Part shown: positions 17,741 to 26,862 of the stretch, piece after piece
Numbering within the stretch: the stretch's first letter is position 1
Layout of the letters: each line of letters opens with the position of its first letter
Assembly (NCBI RefSeq): GCF_000011645.1
Contig: NC_006270.3
Coordinates: forward strand, 348,501 to 412,500
Origin: Bacillus licheniformis DSM 13 = ATCC 14580
GTDB taxonomy: Bacteria; Bacillota; Bacilli; Bacillales; Bacillaceae
Direction: 5' to 3'
Length of the DNA: 64,000 bases
Notes under the pieces: model-generated
Database searches by the model: none
Told to the model about the DNA's origin: nothing
What the model saw: the letters and a program-made list of their open reading frames with translations, nothing else
Translations under genes and position numbers: made by a program

Positions 17741-17944
17741 ATGAAATACAAGACAGAAAAGGAGCTGATCGAGTTGCTTCGCAAGCTATTGAAGGCACTT
17801 CAAAACGGCAAAAACCGACGATACAGCAGCAGCGATTACGGACGGAAATCATACAAAAAGTACAGCAGCAGCGATTATAAAAGAAAAGGGTACGGTCATC
17901 GCCATTACAAAAGAAAGCACAAGAAATTTTTCGGCAGCAGCTAA
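17741..17944 (+). CDS. Small basic Ser/Tyr-repeat protein, unknown
   Basis: 67 residues, not recognised. A short amphipathic, Lys/Leu-rich helix (residues 5-21) is followed by two copies of a 13-residue repeat. Its core YSSSDY-xx-K-x-Y occurs at 28-38 and 41-51; the DNA copies start at 17822 and 17861. A tail dominated by Lys, Arg, His and Tyr follows. It is extremely basic. Start uncertain: ATG 17741 has a poor ribosome site, while TTG 17774 has AAGGAG nine bases before it and would remove 11 residues. The kinase gene starts five bases after the stop. The serine clusters make it a natural candidate substrate; the composition is reminiscent of spore-coat proteins such as CotG (inference). Confidence 0.65.
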   Translation: MKYKTEKELIELLRKLLKALQNGKNRRYSSSDYGRKSYKKYSSSDYKRKGYGHRHYKRKHKKFFGSS

Positions 17945-17949
17945 ATCAC

Positions 17950-18753
17950 GTGAAAACATTGATAAGATGGCTGTTTGACCGCCCGCTCAAAAAAGGAACC
18001 GTCTTGGAGGGGAGATATCGAATCAACCGTGTGCTCGGGATGGGCAACTACGGCATCACATATCTTGCCGAAGAACTTGGAAGATCCGGTTTCCGCGTCA
18101 TCAAGCAGCAGAGAAAAACAAAAGCATGGACATCAGCCGGCCGGCGGTCTTTCAACCGCGAGGCTGAAATTTTGCGGGAATTGGATCTGCCTGCCGCGCC
18201 CCGTCTATATGAGGTGCTTCGAGCGGCCGGCGAGCGGTTTATCGTAATGGAGTATATTGAAGGAAAAACGTTTGAAGATTTGCTCTTTTATGATGGGCGT
18301 GTCTTTGATGAACAGCAAACGATCAGCATATTGAAGGAGGTGCTTCACAGCGTTTCACTTCTTCACAGCCGGGGGATTATTCACCGGGACTTGAGGATCC
18401 CAAATTTGATTGTGAATCGAGGAACGATCCGCATCATAGATTTCGGACTGGCATGCCGCCTGACTGAGAGAGAACGCGTTGATAACCGGCACCCGGAAAA
18501 AAAGCTGATGCGTGCAGTTTCAGTCAAAAGTGACTTTTATGCGTTAGGGCATTTTGCATTGTTTCTCCTGTACTCCGGTTTTACCCCGTCCGACGAGGAA
18601 GAAAAATGCTGGGAAGAAGAGCTCAGCATATCGTCTGGGCTTAAATCTGTTCTGCGGAAGATGCTGCAGATTGATCTCCCGTATGAGCGTGCAGAAGACA
18701 TTATCGGCGATTTGATTTCCTGTACGGCGGAAAAGAAGAAGCTGCCGTTTTAA
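17950..18753 (+). CDS. Hanks-type Ser/Thr protein kinase
   Basis: A soluble 267-residue eukaryotic-like protein kinase with no membrane segment or sensor domain. Seen: glycine loop GMGNYG (30-35), the ATP-anchoring Lys in RVIKQQRK (52), catalytic HRDLRIPN (145-152) and IIDFGLA with DFG at 164-166. The usual Lys after HRDL is Arg. The C-lobe is complete but short. It resembles small Bacillus kinases of the YrzF/YbdM kind rather than PrkC. Start GTG 17950 has a weak ribosome site, suggesting coupling to the repeat-protein gene five bases upstream. A terminator overlaps the stop codon. Substrate unknown; the neighbour is the obvious candidate. Confidence 0.85.
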   Translation: MKTLIRWLFDRPLKKGTVLEGRYRINRVLGMGNYGITYLAEELGRSGFRVIKQQRKTKAWTSAGRRSFNREAEILRELDLPAAPRLYEVLRAAGERFIVMEYIEGKTFEDLLFYDGRVFDEQQTISILKEVLHSVSLLHSRGIIHRDLRIPNLIVNRGTIRIIDFGLACRLTERERVDNRHPEKKLMRAVSVKSDFYALGHFALFLLYSGFTPSDEEEKCWEEELSISSGLKSVLRKMLQIDLPYERAEDIIGDLISCTAEKKKLPF

Positions 18754-18767
18754 CGGCAGCCCTTTTT
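18741..18767. terminator. Terminator overlapping the kinase stop codon
   Basis: GCTGCCGTT / AACGGCAGC around TT, followed by CCTTTTT. The stop codon is in the stem. The minus strand also has a T-rich tail, so it can serve tlpC too. Confidence 0.75.
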
Positions 18768-18772
18768 CCCTG

Positions 18773-20473
18773 CTATTTCATTTTGACTTCACCGATGAGC
18801 TGATGCAAATCTTCAGCCAGTTTGGAGAGTTCATTTGCAGAGGCGGTGACTTCTTCCATAGCCGCAAACTGCTCTTCTGTCAGACCTGCGACTTGTTGTG
18901 AATAATCAGATGTTTCCTGAACTTCTTTTGAGATTGCTGTAAATGATGTTGTGATGTTTTGAATGCTTTGCGATATATGCCGGGCGTCGGAAGACAAGTC
19001 GGAAATTCTTACGCTGAACTCTTCCATTAAGCCGTCAATAGATTCAAATGTCCTTTTGTTCTTTTCGATCATTTTGACGCCGTTGACCGCTTCCGTTTTC
19101 ACTGTCATGATTGAATCGGTTGTGGTTGCGATTTCTGATTGAATCCCTGAAATGAGGTGGGAGATCTGATTGGCTGATTGCTGCGACTGTTCGGCAAGAC
19201 GGCGAACTTCTTCCGCAACGACGGCGAATCCTTTTCCGTGTTCTCCTGCTCTTGCAGCTTCTATTGAAGCGTTCAAAGCGAGCAGGTTGGTTTGATCGGC
19301 AATCTCCGTGATCGCTTTTGAAATGCTGCCGATTTCATATGATCTTGTATTTTAAGCATTTCAATGATTTCTCCGCTTTCATGGACCGATTGATGCATCG
19401 TGTGAATTTGCCGCATCGTTTCGGAGATATCTTTTGCCCCCTGTTTTGCTTTTTTGCGGGCGTATTGGCTCTTTTCATTCAGGATCGCAGCGTTTTCTGA
19501 TATGTTTTGAATATCGGCGGAAACTTGTTCAACGGCTTGTTTGCTGCCTGCTATCCCCGATGTCTGCATTTCCGATGAACTTGCGATATGCTGGACGGCT
19601 TCGGTGATTTTCTCAGAAGCGAGGCTTGTTTCTTCAGCTCCAGATGTCAGCTGATCAGAAGCGGCAGCTACACTGTGCGACGACTGTGAAATTTTTTGCA
19701 TCAGCCGGTTTAGGCTGTCATTCATTTGATTGAAATGATGTGACAAGTCGCCCAGTTCATCTGTCGAATCATCCTGGATCTCGGTTGTCAAATTGCCGCT
19801 GCCCGCCTGTTCAAAAGCATGAGTCAGCATTCTGAGCCTTCCGCCTATCCTTTTGGTGAAAATGAGGACAAGCAAAATGGAGATGATGATTGAAGCAGTC
19901 AGAACGATAGCAAAAATTTTCAGGAACGATTGAAGAGTGCTTGTGATCATATCCTGGTCGGCCCCTGTATAAAAGATGCCGATAACTTCACCGCTCTTGT
20001 CTTTGATCGGCATATATGCCGTTTGATATGTTTTTCCCGCTACATCTGCTTTTCCATAAAAGTTTTTTCCTTCTTTTAAAACCGCATTTGCTACCTCCGA
20101 AGACACTTTCGTTCCGACAGCGCGTTTTCCGTCTACCGTCACATTTGTAGATACGCGCGTGTCATATTGAAAGATGGTGACAGTGTCTTTCGTATCATTG
20201 CCGATTTGGTCGACGAGTTCTTCATTTCCGTTGATAAGGGTCGAACCTTTGTAGAGCCTGTCTTCTTTGACTTCCCAATCACCTTCAAGAGATTCATTCA
20301 AATAACGGTAGCTCAATTTCAAATCGCTTTTGGCTTTCTCTGTCGCCATCTGTTCTAACTCTTTTGAAAGCTCTTTGATAATGAAAATCCCGAGTGCTGA
20401 CGAAAAGATCAGAATAACGGCTAACACGAGAAGATTAATTTTCGTCCCCAATTTCAGCTTAAATCGCTTTCAT
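18773..20473 (-). pseudogene. tlpC: Methyl-accepting chemotaxis protein TlpC, frameshifted
   Basis: Chemoreceptor of the TlpC type: membrane segment, extracellular single-Cache domain, second membrane segment, HAMP and a C-terminal signalling domain with [30 protein letters not shown]. The reading frame is broken. At 19350-19353 a run of four T (A on the coding strand) needs a fifth base; with it the frame reads [20 protein letters not shown] without interruption. Near the start, ATGAAAGCG (20465-20473) has one A too many; without it the protein begins MKRFKLKLGTKIN. As written, a truncated 392-residue product could start at TTG 20451. Either the gene is decaying or the two indels are homopolymer sequencing errors. 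A SigD-like promoter is intact. Confidence 0.8.
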
Positions 20474-20489
20474 GTTTCACCTGTATACA

Positions 20490-20516
20490 ATATCGGTTAA
20501 AACGGAGGCGTGTTGA
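20490..20516 (-). promoter_or_regulatory. SigD-type promoter of tlpC
   Basis: On the minus strand TCAA-N15-ACCGATAT resembles the flagellar SigD consensus TAAA-N15-GCCGATAT (10 of 12 fixed bases), 17 bases before the ATG at 20473. A SigD promoter is expected for a chemoreceptor. Confidence 0.65.
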
Positions 20517-20530
20517 CAAAATGAAAAAGA

Positions 20531-20556
20531 AAACCCCGCTTGTGAAAACGGGGTTT
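20531..20556 (-). terminator. Terminator after the LXG gene
   Basis: AAACCCCG / CGGGGTTT stem with a 10-base loop; on the minus strand it is followed by TTCTTTTTC. It separates the LXG gene from tlpC. Confidence 0.8.
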
Positions 20557-20572
20557 TGGACAATCTGAAAGC

Positions 20573-21313
20573 CTAAAGTTCCTCTGCTTTTTCGGCTTTT
20601 CCTGTTTCATACTGTTTTTGTTTATTTGCGATGTAGCTTCTTGCCTCTTGATGCATGCGATGTTTCATTTTATAGACTTCACTGTTTTGATAGATATGTG
20701 AATTGTAGTTTAACGGAGACGCATTTTTCCCTTTTCCTGTTGCGTCGATTAAGGCGGAATAGTCGGTCTGGATCATTTGCTGAATATGTTCAGAGGCCGA
20801 GTATTCTCTTTTGAGCAGTCCATCAAGATCTTCGACAGCCTTGATTGTGTCTTTTCTGTTTTGGTTTGCAGCGTCAAGCTGCTGTTTGATTTCATCGGAT
20901 GAGAACGGCTGTAGCGATATTAAATCATCTATCTGTCCTAAAATATTCGACAGCTCTTGCTGCTGTGCGGAGACCATGTTTTGAGAGTGAATGTGGACAT
21001 TTGCAAGCTCCTGTTCAAGAAATTGAACATCAACGAACGTATCCTCTGAAAGTCCGGCATTTTCGGCAGCAGAAGATACACCATTCAGAAACTGAATCTG
21101 CATATCGGTTAAATCCAGCCAGCCGTCTACGACTCCTGATAGGTCTCTGTAAAACGCTTTAATGGCATCGGCGCCTTTTCCTTGAAACTCATCAAGTTCT
21201 GCGACGCTGTTTAACGCTTTTTTTAAGCTGACGAGCTGTTCTCTCAAATTTTTATATTCATCAGATCTTTGCTTCATAGCTGAAATTAGGGTTTCCGCTT
21301 CGTAGACTTTCAT
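20573..21313 (-). CDS. LXG-domain protein without a toxin domain
   Basis: 246 residues. The N-terminal about 200 residues form an LXG domain, the helical targeting module of polymorphic toxins exported by the type VII (Yuk/ESX) system: MKVYEAETLISAMKQRSDEY...LDEFQGKGADAIKAFYRDL. The C-terminal nuclease that normally follows is absent: after SALIDATGKGKNAS there are only about 45 residues of a charged helix, then a proper stop and terminator. No immunity gene or Yuk gene lies nearby. It is either a truncated toxin remnant or a stand-alone LXG protein. Start ATG 21313 has GGAAGGG upstream; an in-frame ATG 21421 lies within promoter-like sequence. Confidence 0.8.
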   Translation of the reverse strand: MKVYEAETLISAMKQRSDEYKNLREQLVSLKKALNSVAELDEFQGKGADAIKAFYRDLSGVVDGWLDLTDMQIQFLNGVSSAAENAGLSEDTFVDVQFLEQELANVHIHSQNMVSAQQQELSNILGQIDDLISLQPFSSDEIKQQLDAANQNRKDTIKAVEDLDGLLKREYSASEHIQQMIQTDYSALIDATGKGKNASPLNYNSHIYQNSEVYKMKHRMHQEARSYIANKQKQYETGKAEKAEEL

Positions 21314-21637
21314 TGGAAATCTGCCCTTCCTGCGACTTATATAGTACAGAGTGTACCACTTTGCCACAGGGAATTGGGCAATAAATCCTGAATATCCATG
21401 AAAATGAATCTTTATGATCAAATCTGCGAGACGTTTAGGTTTTTTGTCGCAACAGATGATCTTTGCTTTAGTAGTTAATTAGTCCTCTTTATGACAGGAA
21501 TGTGTCGATGGACCGAAGAAAAGCTGAACACCAAAAATGTGAAATACTGTGAACAACACAATTGAAAATGTGATTTTATGGTATCTTAAAATAAAATATT
21601 AAACAAAAAAGACTTGGAATATTGTAATTAAACATAA
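21314..21637. other. Intergenic region between the LXG gene and hyuA
   Basis: Non-coding, A+T-rich toward hyuA. A short palindrome GTACA-GAG-TGTAC (21344-21356) lies just upstream of the LXG start and may be an operator. Nothing else is recognised. Confidence 0.4.
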
Positions 21638-21666
21638 TTGACTACTTTCTCATGCTTGATTAGTAT
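21638..21666 (+). promoter_or_regulatory. Putative SigA promoter of the hyu-pot operon
   Basis: TTGACT (21638-21643), 17-base spacer, TAGTAT (21661-21666), 50 bases before the hyuA start. Confidence 0.55.
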
Positions 21667-21716
21667 GATAGTAAAATATTTTAAAAAAAGGATATTTTTA
21701 AAAGGGGAGATCGGGA

Positions 21717-23771
21717 TTGAATGAAGAAGGTTACCGGCTTGGAATTGATATTGGAGGAACTTTTACCGATCTTACATTGTTAAATCCGGCGGACGGAAGC
21801 ATGACCGCAGTTAAAACGCCGACCGTTCCCGAAGATCCGGCCCGAGGAATCATCAACGGCTTGGCTCTCTTGAAAACTCGGGGTGTCCAGCCTTCAGAAA
21901 TTCATCACTTTGTACACGGCATGACAATCGGTTTGAACACATTATTACAACGCAAAGGGGCTGATATTGCTTTATTCGTAACCGAAGGTTTCCGTGATAT
22001 TCTTTCGCTTCAGCGTCTCCGGCTTCCGGTACCCTACGATTTTAGATCTAGAATGCCGGAGCCCCTCATTCCTCGGAAAAACGTGTTTCCCATTCAAGAA
22101 AGAATGCTTTATGACGGCTCTGAAAAGCTGCCGCTTCATATGGAAGATATCGATGAGGCGGTTGGACAAGCTTTAAGAAAAGGCTTAAAAGGAATCGTTG
22201 TTTCTTTTTTGCACAGCTATCGGAATCCGCTCCATGAACGCCAGGCTGCCGAACGGATCAGGCAAATAGCGCCCGAGCTTGAGGTGGCAACGTCTGCGGA
22301 GCTTTGGCCGCAAATGAGAGAATACGAACGAACGGTTATGTCCGTCGCGAATCTATACATCAAACCGAATATCCATCACTACTTTGGAACGCTGAAAGAG
22401 AGGCTTGTCCAGGAAGGAATATCGGCGCAGCCGTTTATCACCCAGTCCAACGGAGGACTGATGGACATTGAATCGGCTGCCGAGGCACCTGTCAAAACGC
22501 TTTTTTCCGGACCGGCAGCGGGGGTCATAGGATCCATCAGAACGGCGGAAGCCGCCGGCGAGGCCAATATCATCACCTTTGATGTCGGAGGAACCAGCGC
22601 AGATATTTCGATTGTTGAAAAAGGAGAGCCGACCTTTACCCAGTCAAATCAAATCTCGGGATTTCCGATTGCGATTCCATCTGTAGCAATGTATTCGATC
22701 GGTGCCGGCGGAGGATCGGTGGCATGGATTGACAGCGGCGGTCTCTTGAAAGTAGGGCCGGAGTCAGTTGGCTCTGATCCGGGGCCGGCCTGTTACGGAA
22801 AAGGAACAAAGGCCGCACTTACAGATGCGTTTCTTATATGTCATTATTTAAACCCAAACAGGTTTGCAGCAGGAAATATGAAACTGTACCGGGAAAGAGC
22901 CGAAAAAGCGCTCCTCCCGGTTGCCGAGTATTTAGGCACAGATGTGGAGCAAGCCGCGGATAAGATGATTCAAGTTGCGCTTGCCAATATGTACACGGAA
23001 CTAAGCAATGTCATGGAGCAACACGGGTTTGACCCGCGTGAATTCAGCCTTATGGCTTTTGGAGGCGCAGGCCCGGTTACTGCTAATTTTTTGGCTGAGG
23101 AAATTCAGGCCAAAAATGTGCTGATCCCGCCGCATCCGGGAACTCTATCGGCTTTGGGCGCACTGACGGCTGATTTTATCTACGATGCTGTATGTTCAAG
23201 ACAGGTGCTGCTTGAGCAAATAAAAACGGCTGAGTTAAAAGTGGAGTTTATGAGGCTGCAAGAACAGGCGGAAACATGGCTGCGGAAACAACGGGCGGAC
23301 ATGGTGACTGAAGCCTCTCTTCTTTACTTGCTTGATGCCCGTTATAAAGGTCAGGCGTATGAAATTGAGCTCCCTGTTTCACCGGAATGGCTGGAAGGCG
23401 AAAGTACGAGTGAAATCGCAGACTCCTTTCATCTCTTACATGGGAAGCAATATGGACACAGCGATGGGAAAGCAAGCATTGAATTGATGAATATGCGCGT
23501 CCGCATTATAGGCAAGACGCCGAAACCGCCAGGCGGAAAAGGATGTCAAAGTAATCTGCCCGAAGCTGAACCTGTCAGCCAAAGAAAGATCATCATGAAA
23601 GGCGGTACATATCAAGCCTCCGTATACCGCCGTCCAGATTTAAGGAGCGGGCAGAGAATAGATGGGCCGGCCATTGTTGAGCAGGACGATACAACGACGC
23701 TGATTTTGCCAAATTGGAGCGGGAAAACCGATCATGCCGGAAATTTGATCATTGAACGGAAGGAGAGCTGA
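21717..23771 (+). CDS. hyuA: Hydantoinase/oxoprolinase subunit A
   Basis: 684-residue HyuA-type protein: ATP-dependent N-methylhydantoinase or 5-oxoprolinase alpha subunit, hydrolysing a cyclic imide or amide together with HyuB. The N-terminus has the actin-like ATPase signature YRLGIDIGGTFTDLTLL. FDVGGTSADISIV and GAGGGSVAWID are further phosphate/adenosine motifs, and AFGGAGPVTA lies in the C-terminal half. Start TTG 21717 has AAGGGGAG upstream; no ATG is in frame nearby. hyuB begins two bases after the stop. Linkage to a PotABCD-like importer in one operon implies the substrate is imported. Hydantoin, 5-oxoproline and acetone/acetophenone-carboxylase-like activities cannot be separated from sequence alone. 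Confidence 0.88.
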   Translation: MNEEGYRLGIDIGGTFTDLTLLNPADGSMTAVKTPTVPEDPARGIINGLALLKTRGVQPSEIHHFVHGMTIGLNTLLQRKGADIALFVTEGFRDILSLQRLRLPVPYDFRSRMPEPLIPRKNVFPIQERMLYDGSEKLPLHMEDIDEAVGQALRKGLKGIVVSFLHSYRNPLHERQAAERIRQIAPELEVATSAELWPQMREYERTVMSVANLYIKPNIHHYFGTLKERLVQEGISAQPFITQSNGGLMDIESAAEAPVKTLFSGPAAGVIGSIRTAEAAGEANIITFDVGGTSADISIVEKGEPTFTQSNQISGFPIAIPSVAMYSIGAGGGSVAWIDSGGLLKVGPESVGSDPGPACYGKGTKAALTDAFLICHYLNPNRFAAGNMKLYRERAEKALLPVAEYLGTDVEQAADKMIQVALANMYTELSNVMEQHGFDPREFSLMAFGGAGPVTANFLAEEIQAKNVLIPPHPGTLSALGALTADFIYDAVCSRQVLLEQIKTAELKVEFMRLQEQAETWLRKQRADMVTEASLLYLLDARYKGQAYEIELPVSPEWLEGESTSEIADSFHLLHGKQYGHSDGKASIELMNMRVRIIGKTPKPPGGKGCQSNLPEAEPVSQRKIIMKGGTYQASVYRRPDLRSGQRIDGPAIVEQDDTTTLILPNWSGKTDHAGNLIIERKES

Positions 23772-23773
23772 CC

Positions 23774-25768
23774 ATGCGCACAGATCCTGCCCGGCTGGAA
23801 ATGATGAGAAGCTACTTTAACGCGATAGCCGCGGGAATGGGGCACGTTATTGAACGGACGTCCTTTACCACATTTGTAAAAGAATCGGCTGATTTCGCTA
23901 CTGCGCTTGCGACGCCGGAAGGGGAGTTTTTCGTTTATCCGAAAACGGTCGGCGTCACGATTTTTTTAGGGCTTTCATTAAAACGGGTCATCGAAGAAAG
24001 CGGCCCATTTGAACCGGGAGATATTATCCTCACAAACGATCCTTATACAACGGACGGATTGGCGACCCACTTGCCTGATATTCATGTGGTGAAGCCGATT
24101 TTCTTGGAGGGCGAGATAATCAGTTACGCGTGGTGCTTTGTCCATTGCAGCGATGTCGGCGGCCTTGTCCCGGCAAGCATTTCGCCGACCGCGACAGACA
24201 TCCATCAGGAAGGCCTGAGAATACCGCCGGCAAGGATTTACAAAAAGGGGAGAGAAAATCGCGATATATTGAAGGTTTTGCGGGCAAACAGCAGGGTTCC
24301 CGACTTAAATGAAGGGGATATTCATGCGATGGTGGCCGCGGTCAATACGGCGGAGAATCGATTGACAGAAATGGTCGGAAAGTTTGGAAAAGAAGCGGTC
24401 CAACAAGGAATGGATGATTTGCTCGAACAAGCCGCGATGAGAGCCGGACGGGTAATCAGCAGGATTCCGGAAGGTTCATACAGTTTTTCAGATTATCTTG
24501 ATGACGATATGGTTTCTGACGTTCCGATCCGCTTGGCTGTTACGGCAAACGTCTCGGGAGGGGAGATCACATTGGACTTTTCAGACTGTGATCCTCAGGT
24601 GAAGACCGCATTTAACCTTGTCACCAATGGAAGCAAACATTCATTTCTATATCAGGGCCTGATCAACTATATCATAAGTGAAGACCCGTATATTCCGATT
24701 AACGGGGGGCTGACACGGCCGATCCAAGTTATCGCTCCAAAGGGTACGCTGGTTCATCCGGAATATCCTGCGGCGGTCGGCATTCGTCATTCGATCACGA
24801 TGAGACTTTATAATGCTGTACTGGGCGCATTGGCAAAGGCGCTTCCGAAAGCCGTGCCTGCAGCAGGCGCCGGTCAGTCAGCGATTGTCGTACTGTCGGT
24901 TCCCGATGAATCAACTGGCAGCAGGAAGATGTCGGTGGTCGAACCGATGGGAGGCGGAGGAGGCGGCCAGCATGACATGGACGGAGCAGATGGAATTGAC
25001 CATGCCTCCGGATTTTTGAAAAATACGCCGATTGAAAGCCTTGAACAGCACATCGACATCCATGTTCGCCGCTATGAATTGATCAAAAATACAGCCGGAG
25101 CCGGTTTTCACAGGGGAGGCCATGCAATCGGGCTGGAGTTTGAAGCGGCGGCACCAGAATCAATTGTGACCGCAAGAGGGATGGAGAGGATGCGTTTTCA
25201 TCCGTGGGGGCTCGCCGGGGGAACGGCAGGAGCGCTCGGGCGGGTGCGCCTTTATCCTGATCAGCCTCAGGAGAAAACGATGTCGAAGATCGATGTTCTA
25301 AAGCTCAATAAAGGGGATGTTATCAGCATTCATTCACCAGGCGGCGGAGGCTGGGGAAATCCCTTCCGCCGGGAAGCTGAATCGATTTTAGGAGAAGTTG
25401 AAGCGGGCTTGCTGAGCCCGGAAGCGGCATATCATCAATACGGCGTTGCTGTAAAAGAAAACGGCGCTGGCTCCTTCATTATTGATCTGGAAGAAACAGC
25501 TGAAATCAGAAAAAAGAAAGCAGGCGAACATCGGAAACAATGGGATTTCGGAATCGCCAGAGAAGAATACGAACGGTGCTGGACAGAAGAAGCCAGCAGC
25601 ACATTGGCCCGGCTTCTGCGACAGCTTCCGGCTCATCAAAGGTCACATGTTAAACATTTAGTCCATCGTTATTTCTCAAAAGAACATAACGGTCCGATCA
25701 GTAAAAGCGAAGTTGCGGCCGCTGTGGAAAAACTGGCTGGAAAAAATAACACGGGAATGGTGAGATGA
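23774..25768 (+). CDS. hyuB: Hydantoinase/oxoprolinase subunit B
   Basis: 664-residue HyuB-type subunit, metal-dependent partner of HyuA. Seen: the conserved start RLEMMRSYFNAIAAGMGHVIERTSFT, ILTNDPYTTDGLATHLPDIHVVKPIF and FVHCSDVGGLVPAS with its metal-binding His and Asp. HPEYPAAVGIRHSITMRLYN and the C-terminal SPGGGGWGNPF complete the pattern. It is longer than many HyuB proteins: about 110 residues of charged sequence follow the SPGGGGWG motif. GGAGAG is placed before the ATG inside the end of hyuA. The stop overlaps ATG 25765 of the binding-protein gene, so the catabolic and transport genes are tightly coupled. Confidence 0.88.
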   Translation: MRTDPARLEMMRSYFNAIAAGMGHVIERTSFTTFVKESADFATALATPEGEFFVYPKTVGVTIFLGLSLKRVIEESGPFEPGDIILTNDPYTTDGLATHLPDIHVVKPIFLEGEIISYAWCFVHCSDVGGLVPASISPTATDIHQEGLRIPPARIYKKGRENRDILKVLRANSRVPDLNEGDIHAMVAAVNTAENRLTEMVGKFGKEAVQQGMDDLLEQAAMRAGRVISRIPEGSYSFSDYLDDDMVSDVPIRLAVTANVSGGEITLDFSDCDPQVKTAFNLVTNGSKHSFLYQGLINYIISEDPYIPINGGLTRPIQVIAPKGTLVHPEYPAAVGIRHSITMRLYNAVLGALAKALPKAVPAAGAGQSAIVVLSVPDESTGSRKMSVVEPMGGGGGGQHDMDGADGIDHASGFLKNTPIESLEQHIDIHVRRYELIKNTAGAGFHRGGHAIGLEFEAAAPESIVTARGMERMRFHPWGLAGGTAGALGRVRLYPDQPQEKTMSKIDVLKLNKGDVISIHSPGGGGWGNPFRREAESILGEVEAGLLSPEAAYHQYGVAVKENGAGSFIIDLEETAEIRKKKAGEHRKQWDFGIAREEYERCWTEEASSTLARLLRQLPAHQRSHVKHLVHRYFSKEHNGPISKSEVAAAVEKLAGKNNTGMVR

Positions 25769-25770
25769 CA

Positions 25771-26853
25771 ATGAAAAGTAAAATTTCTGCTTTATTTATT
25801 CTGTCTCTTGCAGCGGTGCTCCTCCTTTCGGGATGCGGCGGAAACGGAAGTCAGGAAAGCAAACAATCAGATACAGTCGTTATCGGCGTCTATGGGGGCG
25901 ATTGGGAAAAACATATCAAGCCGAGCCTCGAATCTTTTGAAAAAGAAACAGGACTGAAGGTCAAAGTTGTCGCAGGGACAGACTCTGAGTGGTTCACAAA
26001 ACTCAAGGCATCGAATGGCAGAAATGCTCCCTATGATCTCTTAATTCTGCAGCCGGACACGATTCACAGAGCGCAGTCGGCGGGATTGCTGGCACCGATC
26101 GATCAGGAAAAGGTTCCGAATGTCCGCGATCTGTACCACTCTGTTCAGAAACGCTTCACCGATGATGGAAAGCAGTATGCGGCCGGTTTCAGTATGGGAC
26201 AGCTTGGAATTGTCTACCGAAAGGATCTTGTACCACAGGAGCCTAAGCGCTGGACGGATCTTTGGAACAGCAGCTATAAAGGTCATGTCGCCATATCATC
26301 GCCGGCTTATTCGGCGGGGCTTCAGTTTTTTGTAGGATTAATCAATGCCCAGGGCGGCCTGGAGTCAAACGGGAAAGACGTGGATAAAGCGTTCAACAGC
26401 TTGGCTGATTTAAAGAACAACATAACGGCCTATCCCGATAATCCAGGCTCGATACAAACGCTTCTGGAACGTGGGGATGCATGGGTTGTTCCGTTTTGGG
26501 ACGGCCGCGCTTTTTCTTTGCAGGATGCAGGTCTTGACCTGGGATTTGCATATCCCGAGGAAGGTGCAGTCGCAGCAGTTGCAAGCTGGGCTTTAATGAA
26601 AGGAAGTCCTAATCAGGATAATGCGTACAAGCTGTTAAATCATCTGCTCAGTCCAGAAGTGCAAGGAGATTTTGCCGATAGAACGTTTTACGGCATGGCC
26701 AATAAAAAAGTGAAATACAGCGATAAATTAAAAGGGAAGATCAAAGTAGGGGAGGATTATTACAGGAATTTAAAATGGGTTGACTATGAAGTCGCGGCAA
26801 AAGATCTAGGCGATTGGACAAATCGCTGGAATCAAGTACTTGGCGGAAAATAG
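25771..26853 (+). CDS. PotD-like ABC substrate-binding lipoprotein
   Basis: 360-residue extracellular binding protein of the spermidine/putrescine group (SBP_bac_8). The signal ends in LLLSGC (Cys 22); the mature part starts VVIGVYGGDWEKHIKPSLESFEKETGLKVKVV. GFSMGQLGIVYRKDLVP and PFWDGRAFSLQDAGLDLGFAYPEEGAV are typical. I prefer ATG 25771, six bases after GGTGAG, over ATG 25765 that overlaps hyuB. The binding protein comes first in the importer set, then ATPase and two permeases. The ligand is unknown; the hyuAB context suggests a hydantoin, oxoproline or related compound rather than polyamines. Confidence 0.85.
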   Translation: MKSKISALFILSLAAVLLLSGCGGNGSQESKQSDTVVIGVYGGDWEKHIKPSLESFEKETGLKVKVVAGTDSEWFTKLKASNGRNAPYDLLILQPDTIHRAQSAGLLAPIDQEKVPNVRDLYHSVQKRFTDDGKQYAAGFSMGQLGIVYRKDLVPQEPKRWTDLWNSSYKGHVAISSPAYSAGLQFFVGLINAQGGLESNGKDVDKAFNSLADLKNNITAYPDNPGSIQTLLERGDAWVVPFWDGRAFSLQDAGLDLGFAYPEEGAVAAVASWALMKGSPNQDNAYKLLNHLLSPEVQGDFADRTFYGMANKKVKYSDKLKGKIKVGEDYYRNLKWVDYEVAAKDLGDWTNRWNQVLGGK

Positions 26854-26862
26854 GTGACAAAC

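Noticed and set aside
17822..17878. Short direct repeat that could be taken for a CRISPR or satellite.
   Set aside because: Two copies only, period 39 bases in frame with the coding sequence; it is the protein repeat.
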